From an uncultured Prevotellaceae bacterium (GTDB lineage: Bacteria > Bacteroidota > Bacteroidia > Bacteroidales > Bacteroidaceae), in contig CACZCT010000011.1 in the NCBI GenBank assembly GCA_902779745.1, forward strand, positions 1 to 43,321: DNA of 43,321 bases, given 5' to 3'. A program made the translations under genes and the position numbers. The notes below the pieces were generated by a model. That model saw nothing but the letters and a program-made list of their open reading frames with translations, was not told the origin of the DNA and searched no databases. Shown here piece by piece: positions 24,584 to 32,663 of the stretch (within the stretch, counting starts at the first letter, position 1; the number at the start of each line of letters is the position of its first letter).

Positions 24584-24760
24584 ATGGAGAATTTGACCTA
24601 TTATATAGCGTTATTGCTTGTTGTCATTATCGGTTTCTATGTGGTGAAGAAGATAGCAGGATGTCTGTTGAAGAGTATTGTGACTATCATACTCATTATA
24701 GTGATGATAGCCCTGTGGTATTTCTTTCTCAGAGAAGGAGCAACCCCACCGACACTGTAA
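24584..24760 (+). CDS. Small two-span membrane protein (58 aa)
   Basis: ATG at 24584 opens a 58-residue frame: MENLTYYIALLLVVIIGFYV (span 1), a KKIAGCLLKS loop, then a very Ile/Val-rich span 2 ending ALWYFFL, and a short REGATPPTL tail. The hydrophobic-basic-hydrophobic pattern with clean boundaries argues for a real hairpin membrane protein rather than noise. It follows the RluA-family gene by 26 nt, with only the 8-nt repeat array between, so it is probably cotranscribed. Its last 32 nt overlap the end of menA on the other strand. Function unknown. Confidence 0.65.
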   Translation: MENLTYYIALLLVVIIGFYVVKKIAGCLLKSIVTIILIIVMIALWYFFLREGATPPTL

Positions 24761-25640
24761 GTCCGTAGATGAGAATGTTGCGTGCCGTCTCACCCAAGCA
24801 CTCGTTGAGTTGCTTGCCATGATGGATATGCTGCATTTTCAGCCATGTGAAGACATGTAACAACAGGTAGATGAATGGCAGAATGAAGGCAAGGACGTGA
24901 GCGTTCATCCAGAAGACACTTCCCATCAGGCAGGCTGCTATGCCGATTCCTAAATATAGATATTCTGTCGCTTTTTCTCCAATATGGATGACAAGCGTCA
25001 TCTTCCCGTCACGGCGGTCATTGTCACGGTCACGGTAGTTGTTGACAATCAATAAAGCATCTATTACTAATCCGCAGGCAACAGAAGCAACGAATACCTG
25101 AAAGGTGACAGTATGTAGTTGTACGTAATACGTGATACAAACGGGGACAATACCGAAGAACAGCAAAACAAGTAGGTCACCCATACCGATATAGGAGAGA
25201 TGAGTGGTATAGAGGAAACAGAATACAACACAGAGAATGCCGATGAGAATCATCTCCAATCCTCCGTAATATACCAAAGGAAGACCGATGACACAAGCGC
25301 CACATGTAGTGGTGGCTATGGCACGTTTCATTGTCTCAATACTGACCCAGCCCTGTGTACAGGCACGCAATGGCCCTAGGCGGGTCGCTGAATCATCATT
25401 GCCACGGGCATAGTCAAAGAAGTCGTTGACGAAATTGGCATCTATCTGCATGACTAAAGCAAAGAGGATACACAAGATAGCTGCCGTCCAACTGAAGATA
25501 TCGTCTCCATAGTATGAAGCGTCTGTATAAGCTAGTGACAAACCAATCAATACGGGTACGGCAGCACCTGAAAGCGTCTTTGGACGTGCGGCAAGCAGCC
25601 AGGCACGAAAGGAGTTTTGCTTAATCGTAGTATCACTCAT
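24729..25640 (-). CDS. menA: 1,4-dihydroxy-2-naphthoate polyprenyltransferase
   Basis: UbiA-superfamily membrane prenyltransferase, 303 residues from the ATG at 25640, with 8-9 spans. The two Asp-rich Mg/diphosphate motifs are DANFVNDFFDYARGND (67-82) and NNYRDRDNDRRDGK in the second half. RAWLLAARPKTLSGAAVPV at the N-terminus is the MenA signature. It attaches the prenyl chain to DHNA in menaquinone synthesis. The frame is open for 58 more codons upstream, but those run through the promoter, so the ATG at 25640 is used. The tail overlaps the opposing 58-aa gene by 32 nt. Confidence 0.93.
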   Translation of the reverse strand: MSDTTIKQNSFRAWLLAARPKTLSGAAVPVLIGLSLAYTDASYYGDDIFSWTAAILCILFALVMQIDANFVNDFFDYARGNDDSATRLGPLRACTQGWVSIETMKRAIATTTCGACVIGLPLVYYGGLEMILIGILCVVFCFLYTTHLSYIGMGDLLVLLFFGIVPVCITYYVQLHTVTFQVFVASVACGLVIDALLIVNNYRDRDNDRRDGKMTLVIHIGEKATEYLYLGIGIAACLMGSVFWMNAHVLAFILPFIYLLLHVFTWLKMQHIHHGKQLNECLGETARNILIYGLTVSVGLLLL

Positions 25641-25661
25641 GTTGCTTTTTGCTTGAAACTT

Positions 25662-25693
25662 CTTGCAAAAGTAAGGATAATTGTGTATATTTG
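25662..25693 (+). promoter_or_regulatory. Promoter for the HD-domain gene (overlaps the menA promoter)
   Basis: CTTG (25662-25665, one mismatch to TTTG), a 20-nt spacer and TATATTTG (25686-25693) form the plus-strand promoter; predicted start near 25699, 17 nt before the ATG at 25716. It lies almost exactly over the menA promoter on the opposite strand. Confidence 0.7.
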
Positions 25694-25697
25694 CAAA
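25666..25697 (-). promoter_or_regulatory. Promoter for menA (overlaps the HD-gene promoter)
   Basis: On the minus strand TTTG (complement of 25694-25697), a 20-nt spacer and TACTTTTG (complement of 25666-25673) match the consensus exactly. The predicted start is near 25660, about 20 nt before the ATG. Confidence 0.82.
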
Positions 25698-25715
25698 AAT
25701 TTTCAGCATTTTCTG

Positions 25716-26351
25716 ATGATCAACAATACGGCAAGTCTTGATTTGGTGGAATTTGTGGAGACACAGATTCTCCCTCGTTATGCGGAATTTGACAAGGCTC
25801 ACAACATGAGTCATGTCACTCGTGTGATTCGCAGTTCCATAGAATTAGCCAAACAGACAGGTGCTGATATGAATATGGTGTATGTCGTGGCTGCCTATCA
25901 TGATTTAGGATTGAGTGGTCCACGTGCTATTCATCATCTGACCAGTGGAAAGATACTGATACAAGATGCAAGACTGAAACGTTGGTTTTCTCCTGAGCAG
26001 ATGAAAATCATGAAGGAAGCGGTAGAGGATCATCGTGCCTCTGCCTCTCATGTACCACGTAGTATCTATGGAAAGATTGTTGCCGAAGCCGATCGTGATC
26101 TTTATCCGGAAACAGTTATCCGTCGTACTATTCAATACGGGCTTGCTAACTATCCGGAGATGGATATAGAAGGACAATGGAAACGGTTCTGTCAACACAT
26201 GACAGAGAAATACTCTGTGAACGGATATATTCGTCTATGGATTCAAGGATCAGAAAACGAACGTAACCTGAAAGAGTTACGCTCGCTGATTACTCATCCA
26301 ACAGAGATGCGAAAAGTCTTTGATCGTATCCTGTCTGAAGAACTTCCTTAG
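25716..26351 (+). CDS. HD-domain protein (putative phosphohydrolase)
   Basis: A 211-residue protein with an N-terminal HD domain: DKAHNMSHVTRV, VAAYHDLGLSG (the His-Asp pair) and later KIVAEADRDLYP (last metal-binding Asp). It belongs to the small stand-alone HD hydrolases, whose substrates range from nucleotides to nucleic-acid 2'-phosphates; no more specific call is possible. The ATG at 25716 lies 22 nt after the -7 box. The end overlaps the opposing porin gene by 4 nt. Confidence 0.83.
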   Translation: MINNTASLDLVEFVETQILPRYAEFDKAHNMSHVTRVIRSSIELAKQTGADMNMVYVVAAYHDLGLSGPRAIHHLTSGKILIQDARLKRWFSPEQMKIMKEAVEDHRASASHVPRSIYGKIVAEADRDLYPETVIRRTIQYGLANYPEMDIEGQWKRFCQHMTEKYSVNGYIRLWIQGSENERNLKELRSLITHPTEMRKVFDRILSEELP

Positions 26352-28726
26352 TTATAAAAATTCCACGAAACTCCAAAGCGTAGCACATTGCCGTTGACGG
26401 GGTAATGGGGAGTCAGGAACATCATTTTATTTCCTGAGCCATTATTGACATGACTCATCATGACAAAGAAACGTGCCCGTTTCAGATGGAAATTAGCATA
26501 GACATCTATGAAAGGATAGGCTCCCAGTTCCACACGACTGTCAACATTTTTTTGGATAGCAAACTGTCCTATCTGCGGTACATAGTCAGGAGCATAGTAT
26601 TTGGTGAAGAAAGTACAATCACCACCAATTTCAACACTAAGTACTTTAGCAATTTTAAATTTCAAATATAAATTGGTAAAGATATTCACTGCAGGAACAG
26701 GAAGAACGTCCTGATTACTAGAATTCTGATAGGTGATGATATTCTCCCAGTTAAGGATGCCGAGACGGAAATCTTGCCGTAACTGTACTGTCAGCAGATT
26801 AATGTTGCCACTCTCTTGATAAACATCTGCCGTCAATCCAGCCCTTCCGTAATTCGTATCATCAGAGGTCATCTCATAACTGGTTCCAAAATAGGTGTAG
26901 TTCTGTATTTCCTCAATGGCAACACGCAGTTGCGTGTGAGTCTTGGAGAAAGAGAAAAGTCCTTCTATATGTGTTCGCGTCTCTGCCGACAGGTCATTCT
27001 CCCACCAGAGGTGTTTAGAGTGGTAAGATTTTTTGAAGAAGCCGGGGATAGTGCGATGGAAGAAAGCCTTTGCCGCTAACTGCACAGTATCTCCGAAAAG
27101 TGGGAAATTTAGGTCGGCCTGACCGTCTAAGGCTAAAGCACCTGCGTCATACCCTGTTAGACAACTCTCCACCGAAAGGTTGTAATGGAGGGTCTTGCCT
27201 TGGGTCTTGGACAGTTGTCCACCAATACTCATACAGTGTCCTGTCCATTTGTTCATAAAATAGGTATCATCTCCTTCTTCCAAGTCTGGCATCTGGAAAC
27301 GGCGGTATTCATAACTGACGAAAGCCTTCAGTCCTGCCTTGACATATTTATTGAAACCCTCTAAGAGAGCAAGTGCAAAGGTATTCTTGACCGACAGGTA
27401 TTTTGTTTTGTCATAGATAGAGTCATTGCTGTATTTCCTCTCGTCATTATAATTATAATAGGTGTTCAGATAATAGTCTTCAGGAGATTTATATGCCTGA
27501 TAGATACGGCTGTAATTATTGATGTCAAGGGTATGGATGAAACTGGTGACAGGGACGTATTCGCGTTTCATGGTAGCTTCAATAGAGTCTTGTCGTGCCT
27601 GAACGGCAAGTAGACTGTCTAATTTTTGCTGAGAGTCAACTTGGATACGGGTGGAGTCTGTAGTCTCTACAGGTTTCTTTCCGTCTGTCGGAAGGTCTCC
27701 TGCAATACGTGCATTGTCTGGTCGTCCACTGGGAATATTTCCAGCAACCTTACCGCCTTTGCGTCCTGAACTATTATCAATATCCTTATCCTTGCTCTCT
27801 TTGGCTTGTTTCTCTTTTGCTGAGGCAGCGGCAAATTGACGTGCCTTGATTTCCTCATCAGTCATCTTTACCTTTCGATAGAAACCTATATTATAGCGAT
27901 GGGATAGGAAAAAGTGGATGGAGTTGTTGCGATTCCAGTTTTGTGATAACACTGTAGGAATCTCATCTTCGCTAAACTGGTCGTCGAAACTCTCTGGATG
28001 GGTAATGTAATTATCATTGGTGATACCGCCATTCTCTGAAGCCTTGCGGTGATATGAAGAGAAAAGGGTATGCATCTGATAGCGGTCGCCAATATAGGAA
28101 GCGAAGAGTGAAGCACGGAAATTCGAGTTGTTTTGATTCTGATAATAGCCTCTGGCATAATGGTAGTCTAAATCAAATCCCACACCCAGTCGTTTGTTGG
28201 CATTGATGGAAAACTTTGCATCAATATGGTCTTCTCCATTTTGTTTGTTACCGCAATTGTCGTAACTGATATTGGTATAGGGTGACAGCGTGTTGACAAA
28301 TAGGAACTGGTCTGGCTCTTTGATGGTATAGTCATATGAATCCGTAAAAATGAATTCACTGGGATTCTGACGGTCAATGACAATACGGTTCCAACGGGAT
28401 GTATAGTTATTACCGATAGAGTTGTATTCTCCATAAACTCCTGTATTGAAGATGGTGTTCTGATAGAGGTGAGGCATGGTGTCGAGTTCTGCAGGTCGGA
28501 TATCACCAAACCGACGGTCCACAGTCCATACATGGACACCGCGTGGTATCTCCTTTTTCTGTATAGTATCACGACGATTAGGATTGAAATTGCCATTGTT
28601 GTAATTGTTACCAAATTCATTCCTTTGGGTGATATTCCCGTTTTCGTCGATTTGATTATATACCTGTGCCTGCATAGCAGTTGCAATGCAGACAAGGAAC
28701 ATAAGAATATGTGTTTTTTTCTTCAA
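26348..28726 (-). CDS. Putative outer-membrane porin (Porin_10 family)
   Basis: A 792-residue protein with a signal peptide cleaved near AMQAQ (about residue 20) and a C-terminal beta-barrel pattern of alternating aromatic residues that ends NVLRFGVSWNFYN, with the terminal aromatic pattern of outer-membrane proteins. The N-terminal text RGVHVWTVDRRFGDI followed by DTMPHLYQN matches the Bacteroidetes Porin_10 group. A long low-complexity charged linker (about 285-365, KEKQAKESKDKDIDNSSGRK) interrupts the barrel and probably loops out. The start is a TTG that overlaps the upstream stop as TTGA; the next ATG, eight codons in, would remove the basic N-region. Transported substrate unknown. Confidence 0.85.
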   Translation of the reverse strand: MKKKTHILMFLVCIATAMQAQVYNQIDENGNITQRNEFGNNYNNGNFNPNRRDTIQKKEIPRGVHVWTVDRRFGDIRPAELDTMPHLYQNTIFNTGVYGEYNSIGNNYTSRWNRIVIDRQNPSEFIFTDSYDYTIKEPDQFLFVNTLSPYTNISYDNCGNKQNGEDHIDAKFSINANKRLGVGFDLDYHYARGYYQNQNNSNFRASLFASYIGDRYQMHTLFSSYHRKASENGGITNDNYITHPESFDDQFSEDEIPTVLSQNWNRNNSIHFFLSHRYNIGFYRKVKMTDEEIKARQFAAASAKEKQAKESKDKDIDNSSGRKGGKVAGNIPSGRPDNARIAGDLPTDGKKPVETTDSTRIQVDSQQKLDSLLAVQARQDSIEATMKREYVPVTSFIHTLDINNYSRIYQAYKSPEDYYLNTYYNYNDERKYSNDSIYDKTKYLSVKNTFALALLEGFNKYVKAGLKAFVSYEYRRFQMPDLEEGDDTYFMNKWTGHCMSIGGQLSKTQGKTLHYNLSVESCLTGYDAGALALDGQADLNFPLFGDTVQLAAKAFFHRTIPGFFKKSYHSKHLWWENDLSAETRTHIEGLFSFSKTHTQLRVAIEEIQNYTYFGTSYEMTSDDTNYGRAGLTADVYQESGNINLLTVQLRQDFRLGILNWENIITYQNSSNQDVLPVPAVNIFTNLYLKFKIAKVLSVEIGGDCTFFTKYYAPDYVPQIGQFAIQKNVDSRVELGAYPFIDVYANFHLKRARFFVMMSHVNNGSGNKMMFLTPHYPVNGNVLRFGVSWNFYN

Positions 28727-28896
28727 TTTTTGTCTTCTAGTTTAAGTAGACGCACGACGACCTCAATAAATTTGAATGCCATAGCGCCAAAAATAATATA
28801 ACTGCCAGTTTCCTTATGTCCTAGATAAAACAGAGACATTCCAATAATGGCACCAATAATGAAAATCGTATTGAGGATATTACGGAGAAGTCTCAT
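28723..28896 (-). CDS. Small two-span membrane protein (57 aa) in the porin operon
   Basis: ATG at 28896 gives a 57-residue frame: MRLLRNILNTIFIIGAIIGM, then SLFYLGHKETGSYIIFGAMA, then FKFIEVVVRLLKLEDKN. There are two hydrophobic spans, with a positive N-terminus and a charged C-terminal tail. The start overlaps the stop of the DUF4468 gene (ATGA) and its stop overlaps the porin start (TTGA), a tight coupling that supports it being translated. I do not recognise the family. Confidence 0.75.
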   Translation of the reverse strand: MRLLRNILNTIFIIGAIIGMSLFYLGHKETGSYIIFGAMAFKFIEVVVRLLKLEDKN

Positions 28897-29522
28897 TTCA
28901 GTAATCCTTCAATCTTATTAAATAAATAATCCTTGCGGTCGATGGTCTTGCGGCGGAATTTTCCCGTAATAGGAAGCAATTTGGTATTCTTTTTATTGAC
29001 TGCCTCCTTGTCAGTAATCCATTCCTCTGCCTTCATGTGTTGAGGATGACGCTCCTCTTCATAGAAATATTTAATATGTGACATTTCTATATCAACTTTT
29101 CCGTTATGACACAGAGCTTTCAGAACGTAGTAGAAACGAGTACGGTCAAGAGATAAGGCATTATTCTGGAATACCAGCCATTCTTCATAGCTTGCAGCTA
29201 ATTCATAAGTTGTAGTGTCAGCTTTGACCAGATGACTGTTAATCTGATTTTTCTCACGAGTCTCATCTTGGAGGAATTTCCCAATAATGTTATAAATTTC
29301 AAAGGCTGTTTTGCCAGGAACTTCAAATGTTTTACTAAAGGCAACCATTCCATTGACAACGGGAACGGCTCCTTGTAAATATTTCTGGTCGGGGTTAGGC
29401 TTAGCCACCATAACCTTTGCGACTTCTTCTTTCTTCTTGGCCTCTGATTGTTCCCATGTGTTCTGGGCAAAACTCGTCATTGGTATACTCATAAGGAGTA
29501 TTATCCATACAATTTGTTTCAT
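28893..29522 (-). CDS. DUF4468 domain-containing secreted protein
   Basis: About 209 residues with a signal peptide (KQIVWIILLMSIPMTSFAQ, cleavage after SFA). The mature part carries the DUF4468 region: VVNGMVAFSKTFEVPGKTAFEIYN near the start, and a conserved domain covering TTYELAASYEEWLVF and FYYVLKALCHNGKVDIEM. DUF4468 is predicted to have a TBP-like fold and occurs mainly in Bacteroidetes; function unknown. ATGs at 29522 and 29531 are both possible; the first gives the cleaner signal peptide. It heads the operon with the 57-aa protein and the porin. Confidence 0.82.
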   Translation of the reverse strand: MKQIVWIILLMSIPMTSFAQNTWEQSEAKKKEEVAKVMVAKPNPDQKYLQGAVPVVNGMVAFSKTFEVPGKTAFEIYNIIGKFLQDETREKNQINSHLVKADTTTYELAASYEEWLVFQNNALSLDRTRFYYVLKALCHNGKVDIEMSHIKYFYEEERHPQHMKAEEWITDKEAVNKKNTKLLPITGKFRRKTIDRKDYLFNKIEGLLK

Positions 29523-29553
29523 TGTTGTCATTTTTTTATAGTCAATTTTGTTG

Positions 29554-29561
29554 CAAAAATA
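29554..29561 (-). promoter_or_regulatory. Probable -7 element for the DUF4468-porin operon
   Basis: Minus-strand TATTTTTG followed by C fits TAnnTTTG and lies 22-31 nt before the two possible ATGs. No clear -33 TTTG at the right spacing. Confidence 0.55.
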
Positions 29562-29583
29562 CAAATTATCAATAGAACTGCCT

Positions 29584-29604
29584 AATAAATTATGATAATT
29601 TATT
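29584..29604. terminator. AT-rich inverted repeat at the uvrB stop codon
   Basis: AATAAATTAT (29584-29593) and ATAATTTATT (29595-29604) are perfect reverse complements around one base and include the uvrB stop codon. It could act as a weak terminator or mRNA end structure, but the stem is pure A/T and so is uncertain. Confidence 0.3.
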
Positions 29605-31630
29605 TTAATTCTAACTCTTTCTGAAGTCGGATAATCTCGTCACGATATTGGGCAGCCTGTAGGAAATCGAGCTTCTTTGCCGCTTCTTTCATCAGTCGGG
29701 TAGTCTCTGCAATACTCTTCTGCAGTTGTTGACGAGTCATCCTTTGTATAATAGGATCGGCAGCAAATGCACCTTGTTCCGTCGGGCTGATATAGACCGT
29801 TTGAGCCTGTTTATTTTCATCCTCTCCTTCTGCAAATTGGCGTAGGTCACTTTGTGTAAGAGCTTTCTCAATTTGCTTGGGAGTAATATCGTGTTCTTCA
29901 TTATAGCGCATTTGTTTCATACGACGACGTGCAGTCTCGTCAATGGTGAGTTGCATGGAGGCAGTGATGGTGTCTGCATACATAATAACCTTACCATTAA
30001 CATTACGGGCTGCACGTCCTGCTGTCTGGGTTAAGGAACGGTGAGAGCGGAGGAATCCTTCTTTGTCTGCATCGAGAATGGCAACTAGCGAAACTTCAGG
30101 AAGGTCAAGTCCTTCTCGCAAGAGGTTGACACCAACTAATACGTTGTATGTGCCGTTACGCAGGTTCTCCAATATCTTCACACGGTCGAGAGTGGTGACC
30201 TCACTATGGATATAAGCGGTCTGGATTCCGTTATTCAACAGATATTCGCTCAGTTCTTCTGCCATACGTTTGGTGAGTGTTGTGACGAGCACACGCTCTT
30301 TTCGTAGTATTCTGGTCTGTATTTCGTCCATCAGGTCGTCAATTTGATTCTCTGTTGGTCTTACCTCTATTTCCGGGTCTAACAGTCCTGTCGGTCTGAT
30401 AAGCTGCTCAACAACAATACCTTCTGCTTCGTTAAGCTCATAGTCAGCAGGTGTGGCACTGACATAGATGACTTGATGTGTCATCTGCTGGAACTCCTCG
30501 AAAGTCAGTGGACGATTGTCAAAGGCGGCAGGCAGGCGAAATCCAAATTCTACCAGATTAGTCTTGCGGGCCCGGTCACCACCATACATTGCTCCGATCT
30601 GTGGTACACTGACATGACTCTCGTCGATAATCATCAGAAAGTCTTCTGGGAAGAAGTCGAGCAAGCAATAAGGACGTTCTCCAGCATTCCGACCGTCAAA
30701 ATACCGGGAATAGTTCTCTATTCCAGAACAATGTCCCAGTTCCTTAATCATCTCCATATCATATTCTACTCGTTCCTTGATGCGTTGTGCCTTTATGTCA
30801 TCACCCAATTCCTCAAAGAAAGCAACCTGTTTCATGAGGTCATCTTGTATTTGGCGGATGGCAATATTGGTCTGTTCCTGTGAGGTCATGAAAAGGTTGG
30901 CTGGATAGAGCTTGTATTCCTCAAAGAATGCCATACGGTCCATTGTCATGGCATCTAATTCCTCTATCATATCAATTTCGTCATCCCAGAAGGTGATGCG
31001 TAGAATAGCCTCGTTATAGGCCATGGAAATATCAACCGTATCACCTTTTACACGGAAACATCCCCGTTTGAGTTCCAAATCGTTTCTGACATAAAGAGCT
31101 GCCACCAATTTTCTTAACAACGCGTTACGGTCAAGAATTTGCCCTTTGTGTATTTCTATGACATTCTCATGTAAGGCAACAGGGCTCCCCATGCCATAAA
31201 TACAACTAACAGAAGATACAATGATAACGTCTTTTCTACCTGATAGCAAAGCACTTACAGCGCGCAGTCTTAGCCGGTCTATCTCGTCGTTAATGGCAAG
31301 GTCTTTCTCAATATAGGTGTCGGTTGTAGGCAGGTATGCCTCGGGTTGGTAATAATCATAATAGCTGACATAATATTCAACAGCATTCTCAGGGAAAAAA
31401 CCTCTCATCTCTTCATACAACTGAGCGGCGAGCGTTTTGTTGTGGGAGAGAATCAAGGTTGGGCGGTTGGTATTCGCAATGACATTTGCCATTGTAAATG
31501 TCTTACCCGATCCTGTAACACCTAAAAGCACTTGTGCTTTATCGCCTCTGTTTAGTCCGTCTGTCAGTTGACGGATAGCCTCTGGCTGATCTCCTGTAGG
31601 TTTGTATCTTGATGTCAGTTGAAACTTCAT
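29600..31630 (-). CDS. uvrB: Excinuclease ABC subunit B
   Basis: A 676-residue DNA-damage helicase of nucleotide excision repair. Walker A GVTGSGKT is at 37-44, the beta-hairpin YYVSYYDYYQPEAYLP inserts between strands, and the helicase elements IDESH, YVSATPADYEL and the later QTAGRAARN are present. The C-terminal UVR domain (LMKEAAKKLDFLQAAQYRDE) interacts with UvrC/UvrA. The ATG at 31630 is used: an in-frame ATG at 31639 lies inside the -7 box. The promoter ends only 6 nt before this ATG, so the message is predicted to be leaderless. Confidence 0.97.
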   Translation of the reverse strand: MKFQLTSRYKPTGDQPEAIRQLTDGLNRGDKAQVLLGVTGSGKTFTMANVIANTNRPTLILSHNKTLAAQLYEEMRGFFPENAVEYYVSYYDYYQPEAYLPTTDTYIEKDLAINDEIDRLRLRAVSALLSGRKDVIIVSSVSCIYGMGSPVALHENVIEIHKGQILDRNALLRKLVAALYVRNDLELKRGCFRVKGDTVDISMAYNEAILRITFWDDEIDMIEELDAMTMDRMAFFEEYKLYPANLFMTSQEQTNIAIRQIQDDLMKQVAFFEELGDDIKAQRIKERVEYDMEMIKELGHCSGIENYSRYFDGRNAGERPYCLLDFFPEDFLMIIDESHVSVPQIGAMYGGDRARKTNLVEFGFRLPAAFDNRPLTFEEFQQMTHQVIYVSATPADYELNEAEGIVVEQLIRPTGLLDPEIEVRPTENQIDDLMDEIQTRILRKERVLVTTLTKRMAEELSEYLLNNGIQTAYIHSEVTTLDRVKILENLRNGTYNVLVGVNLLREGLDLPEVSLVAILDADKEGFLRSHRSLTQTAGRAARNVNGKVIMYADTITASMQLTIDETARRRMKQMRYNEEHDITPKQIEKALTQSDLRQFAEGEDENKQAQTVYISPTEQGAFAADPIIQRMTRQQLQKSIAETTRLMKEAAKKLDFLQAAQYRDEIIRLQKELELK

Positions 31631-31636
31631 AAGGTA

Positions 31637-31668
31637 CAAAGTTACGAAATAACGAGAGAATAACCAAA
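31637..31668 (-). promoter_or_regulatory. Promoter abutting the uvrB start
   Basis: Minus-strand TTTG (complement of 31665-31668), a 20-nt spacer and TAACTTTG (complement of 31637-31644) match the consensus perfectly. Only 6 nt separate the -7 box from the uvrB ATG. No LexA-like palindrome is obvious next to it. Confidence 0.82.
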
Positions 31669-31780
31669 TTTTTTTGAGTTTTTCCTAGTGGCGAGTAAGT
31701 TCGTCGAAGCCAAAATCACAAAATTTCTTCGTAACAAACGTTATAATCCAACGATAATTGCTAAAAATCGTTCGTTTTCC

Positions 31781-31811
31781 TTTGGAATTATCGGAAAAAT
31801 AACTAATTTTG
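31781..31811 (+). promoter_or_regulatory. Promoter for bamD-rpoZ-DUF4293
   Basis: TTTG (31781-31784), a 19-nt spacer and TAATTTTG (31804-31811) fit the consensus; the predicted start is near 31817, 16 nt before the bamD ATG. The rest of the uvrB-bamD gap (about 110 nt, 31669-31780) shows nothing recognisable. Confidence 0.78.
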
Positions 31812-31832
31812 CACGTCAAATTTGATAAAAGG

Positions 31833-32660
31833 ATGAATAAAAGTTTTTTTTTGATGCTCTGTATGGCAACTCTGTTAAGTGGTTGTGCCTCTGAGTTCAA
31901 TAAAGTCTATAAATCTGCAGATAGCACATATAAATATGAATTTGCCAAGCAATGCTTTGCTATGGGAAAATACCAACAGGCAAGTTCGTTGCTTCAAGAT
32001 TTGGTGCTCATCCAGAAAGGAAGGGACAACGCACAGGAATGTCTTTATCTGTTAGGCATGGCTCAATATTGTAACAAGGATTATGAATCTGCTAGTGCAA
32101 CGTTCAAGAAGTATTATTCCAGTTATCCTAAAGGGTTGTTTGCTGAGCAGGCATCATTTTATATAGGACAATCGCTTTATCGGAGTGCCCCAGAGCCCCG
32201 CTTGGATCAGACACCTACTGTCGGTGCCATCAATGCCTATCAACAGTTTCTTGATATTTACCCAGACTCAGAATTAAGGTCAGTGGCGCAACAGCGTTTG
32301 TTTGACCTTCAGGACAATTTGGTGCAAAAGGAATATCTTTCAGCGGAGTTGTATTACAATCTTGGTGGATATTTTGGTAATATCAATTCCAATACAGAAA
32401 GTAACTATGAGGCATGTATCATTACGGCTCAGAATGCATTGAAGAATTATCCGTTCTCTAAGATCCGTGAGAAATTCTCAGTATTAATTATGAAGAGTAA
32501 GTTTGAGCTTGCCGAGAATAGTTCTGAGGAGAAAAAACTCGACCGCTATCGTGATGCAGAGGATGAATGTTATGGTTTCCTCAACGAATATCCGGAGTCG
32601 AGTGAGTGCTCTACGGCAGAGAAATTAATAGCAAAATGTAAAAAAGTTACAAAAGAATAA
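31833..32660 (+). CDS. bamD: Outer-membrane assembly lipoprotein BamD
   Basis: A 275-residue lipoprotein with lipobox LSGC (Cys18) and TPR-like helical repeats: EFAKQCFAMGKYQQASSLLQDL, CLYLLGMAQYCNKDYESASATFKKYYSSYPKG and AINAYQQFLDIYPDSE. BamD binds BamA at the inner face of the outer membrane and is part of the barrel-assembly machinery. The length and the order with rpoZ and DUF4293 downstream agree with Bacteroidetes BamD. The start at 31833 places the basic residue directly before the hydrophobic core; an upstream ATG at 31809 lies in the promoter. Confidence 0.92.
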   Translation: MNKSFFLMLCMATLLSGCASEFNKVYKSADSTYKYEFAKQCFAMGKYQQASSLLQDLVLIQKGRDNAQECLYLLGMAQYCNKDYESASATFKKYYSSYPKGLFAEQASFYIGQSLYRSAPEPRLDQTPTVGAINAYQQFLDIYPDSELRSVAQQRLFDLQDNLVQKEYLSAELYYNLGGYFGNINSNTESNYEACIITAQNALKNYPFSKIREKFSVLIMKSKFELAENSSEEKKLDRYRDAEDECYGFLNEYPESSECSTAEKLIAKCKKVTKE

Positions 32661-32663
32661 AAT

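Noticed and set aside
25641-25814. N-terminal extension of menA by 58 codons
   Set aside because: It reads through the menA promoter and into the divergent HD gene; the MenA family signature begins after ATG 25640.
31669-31780. Possible small RNA or regulatory site in the uvrB-bamD gap
   Set aside because: No stable hairpin, promoter plus terminator pair, or palindrome was found; the stretch is AT-rich and featureless apart from the two flanking promoters.
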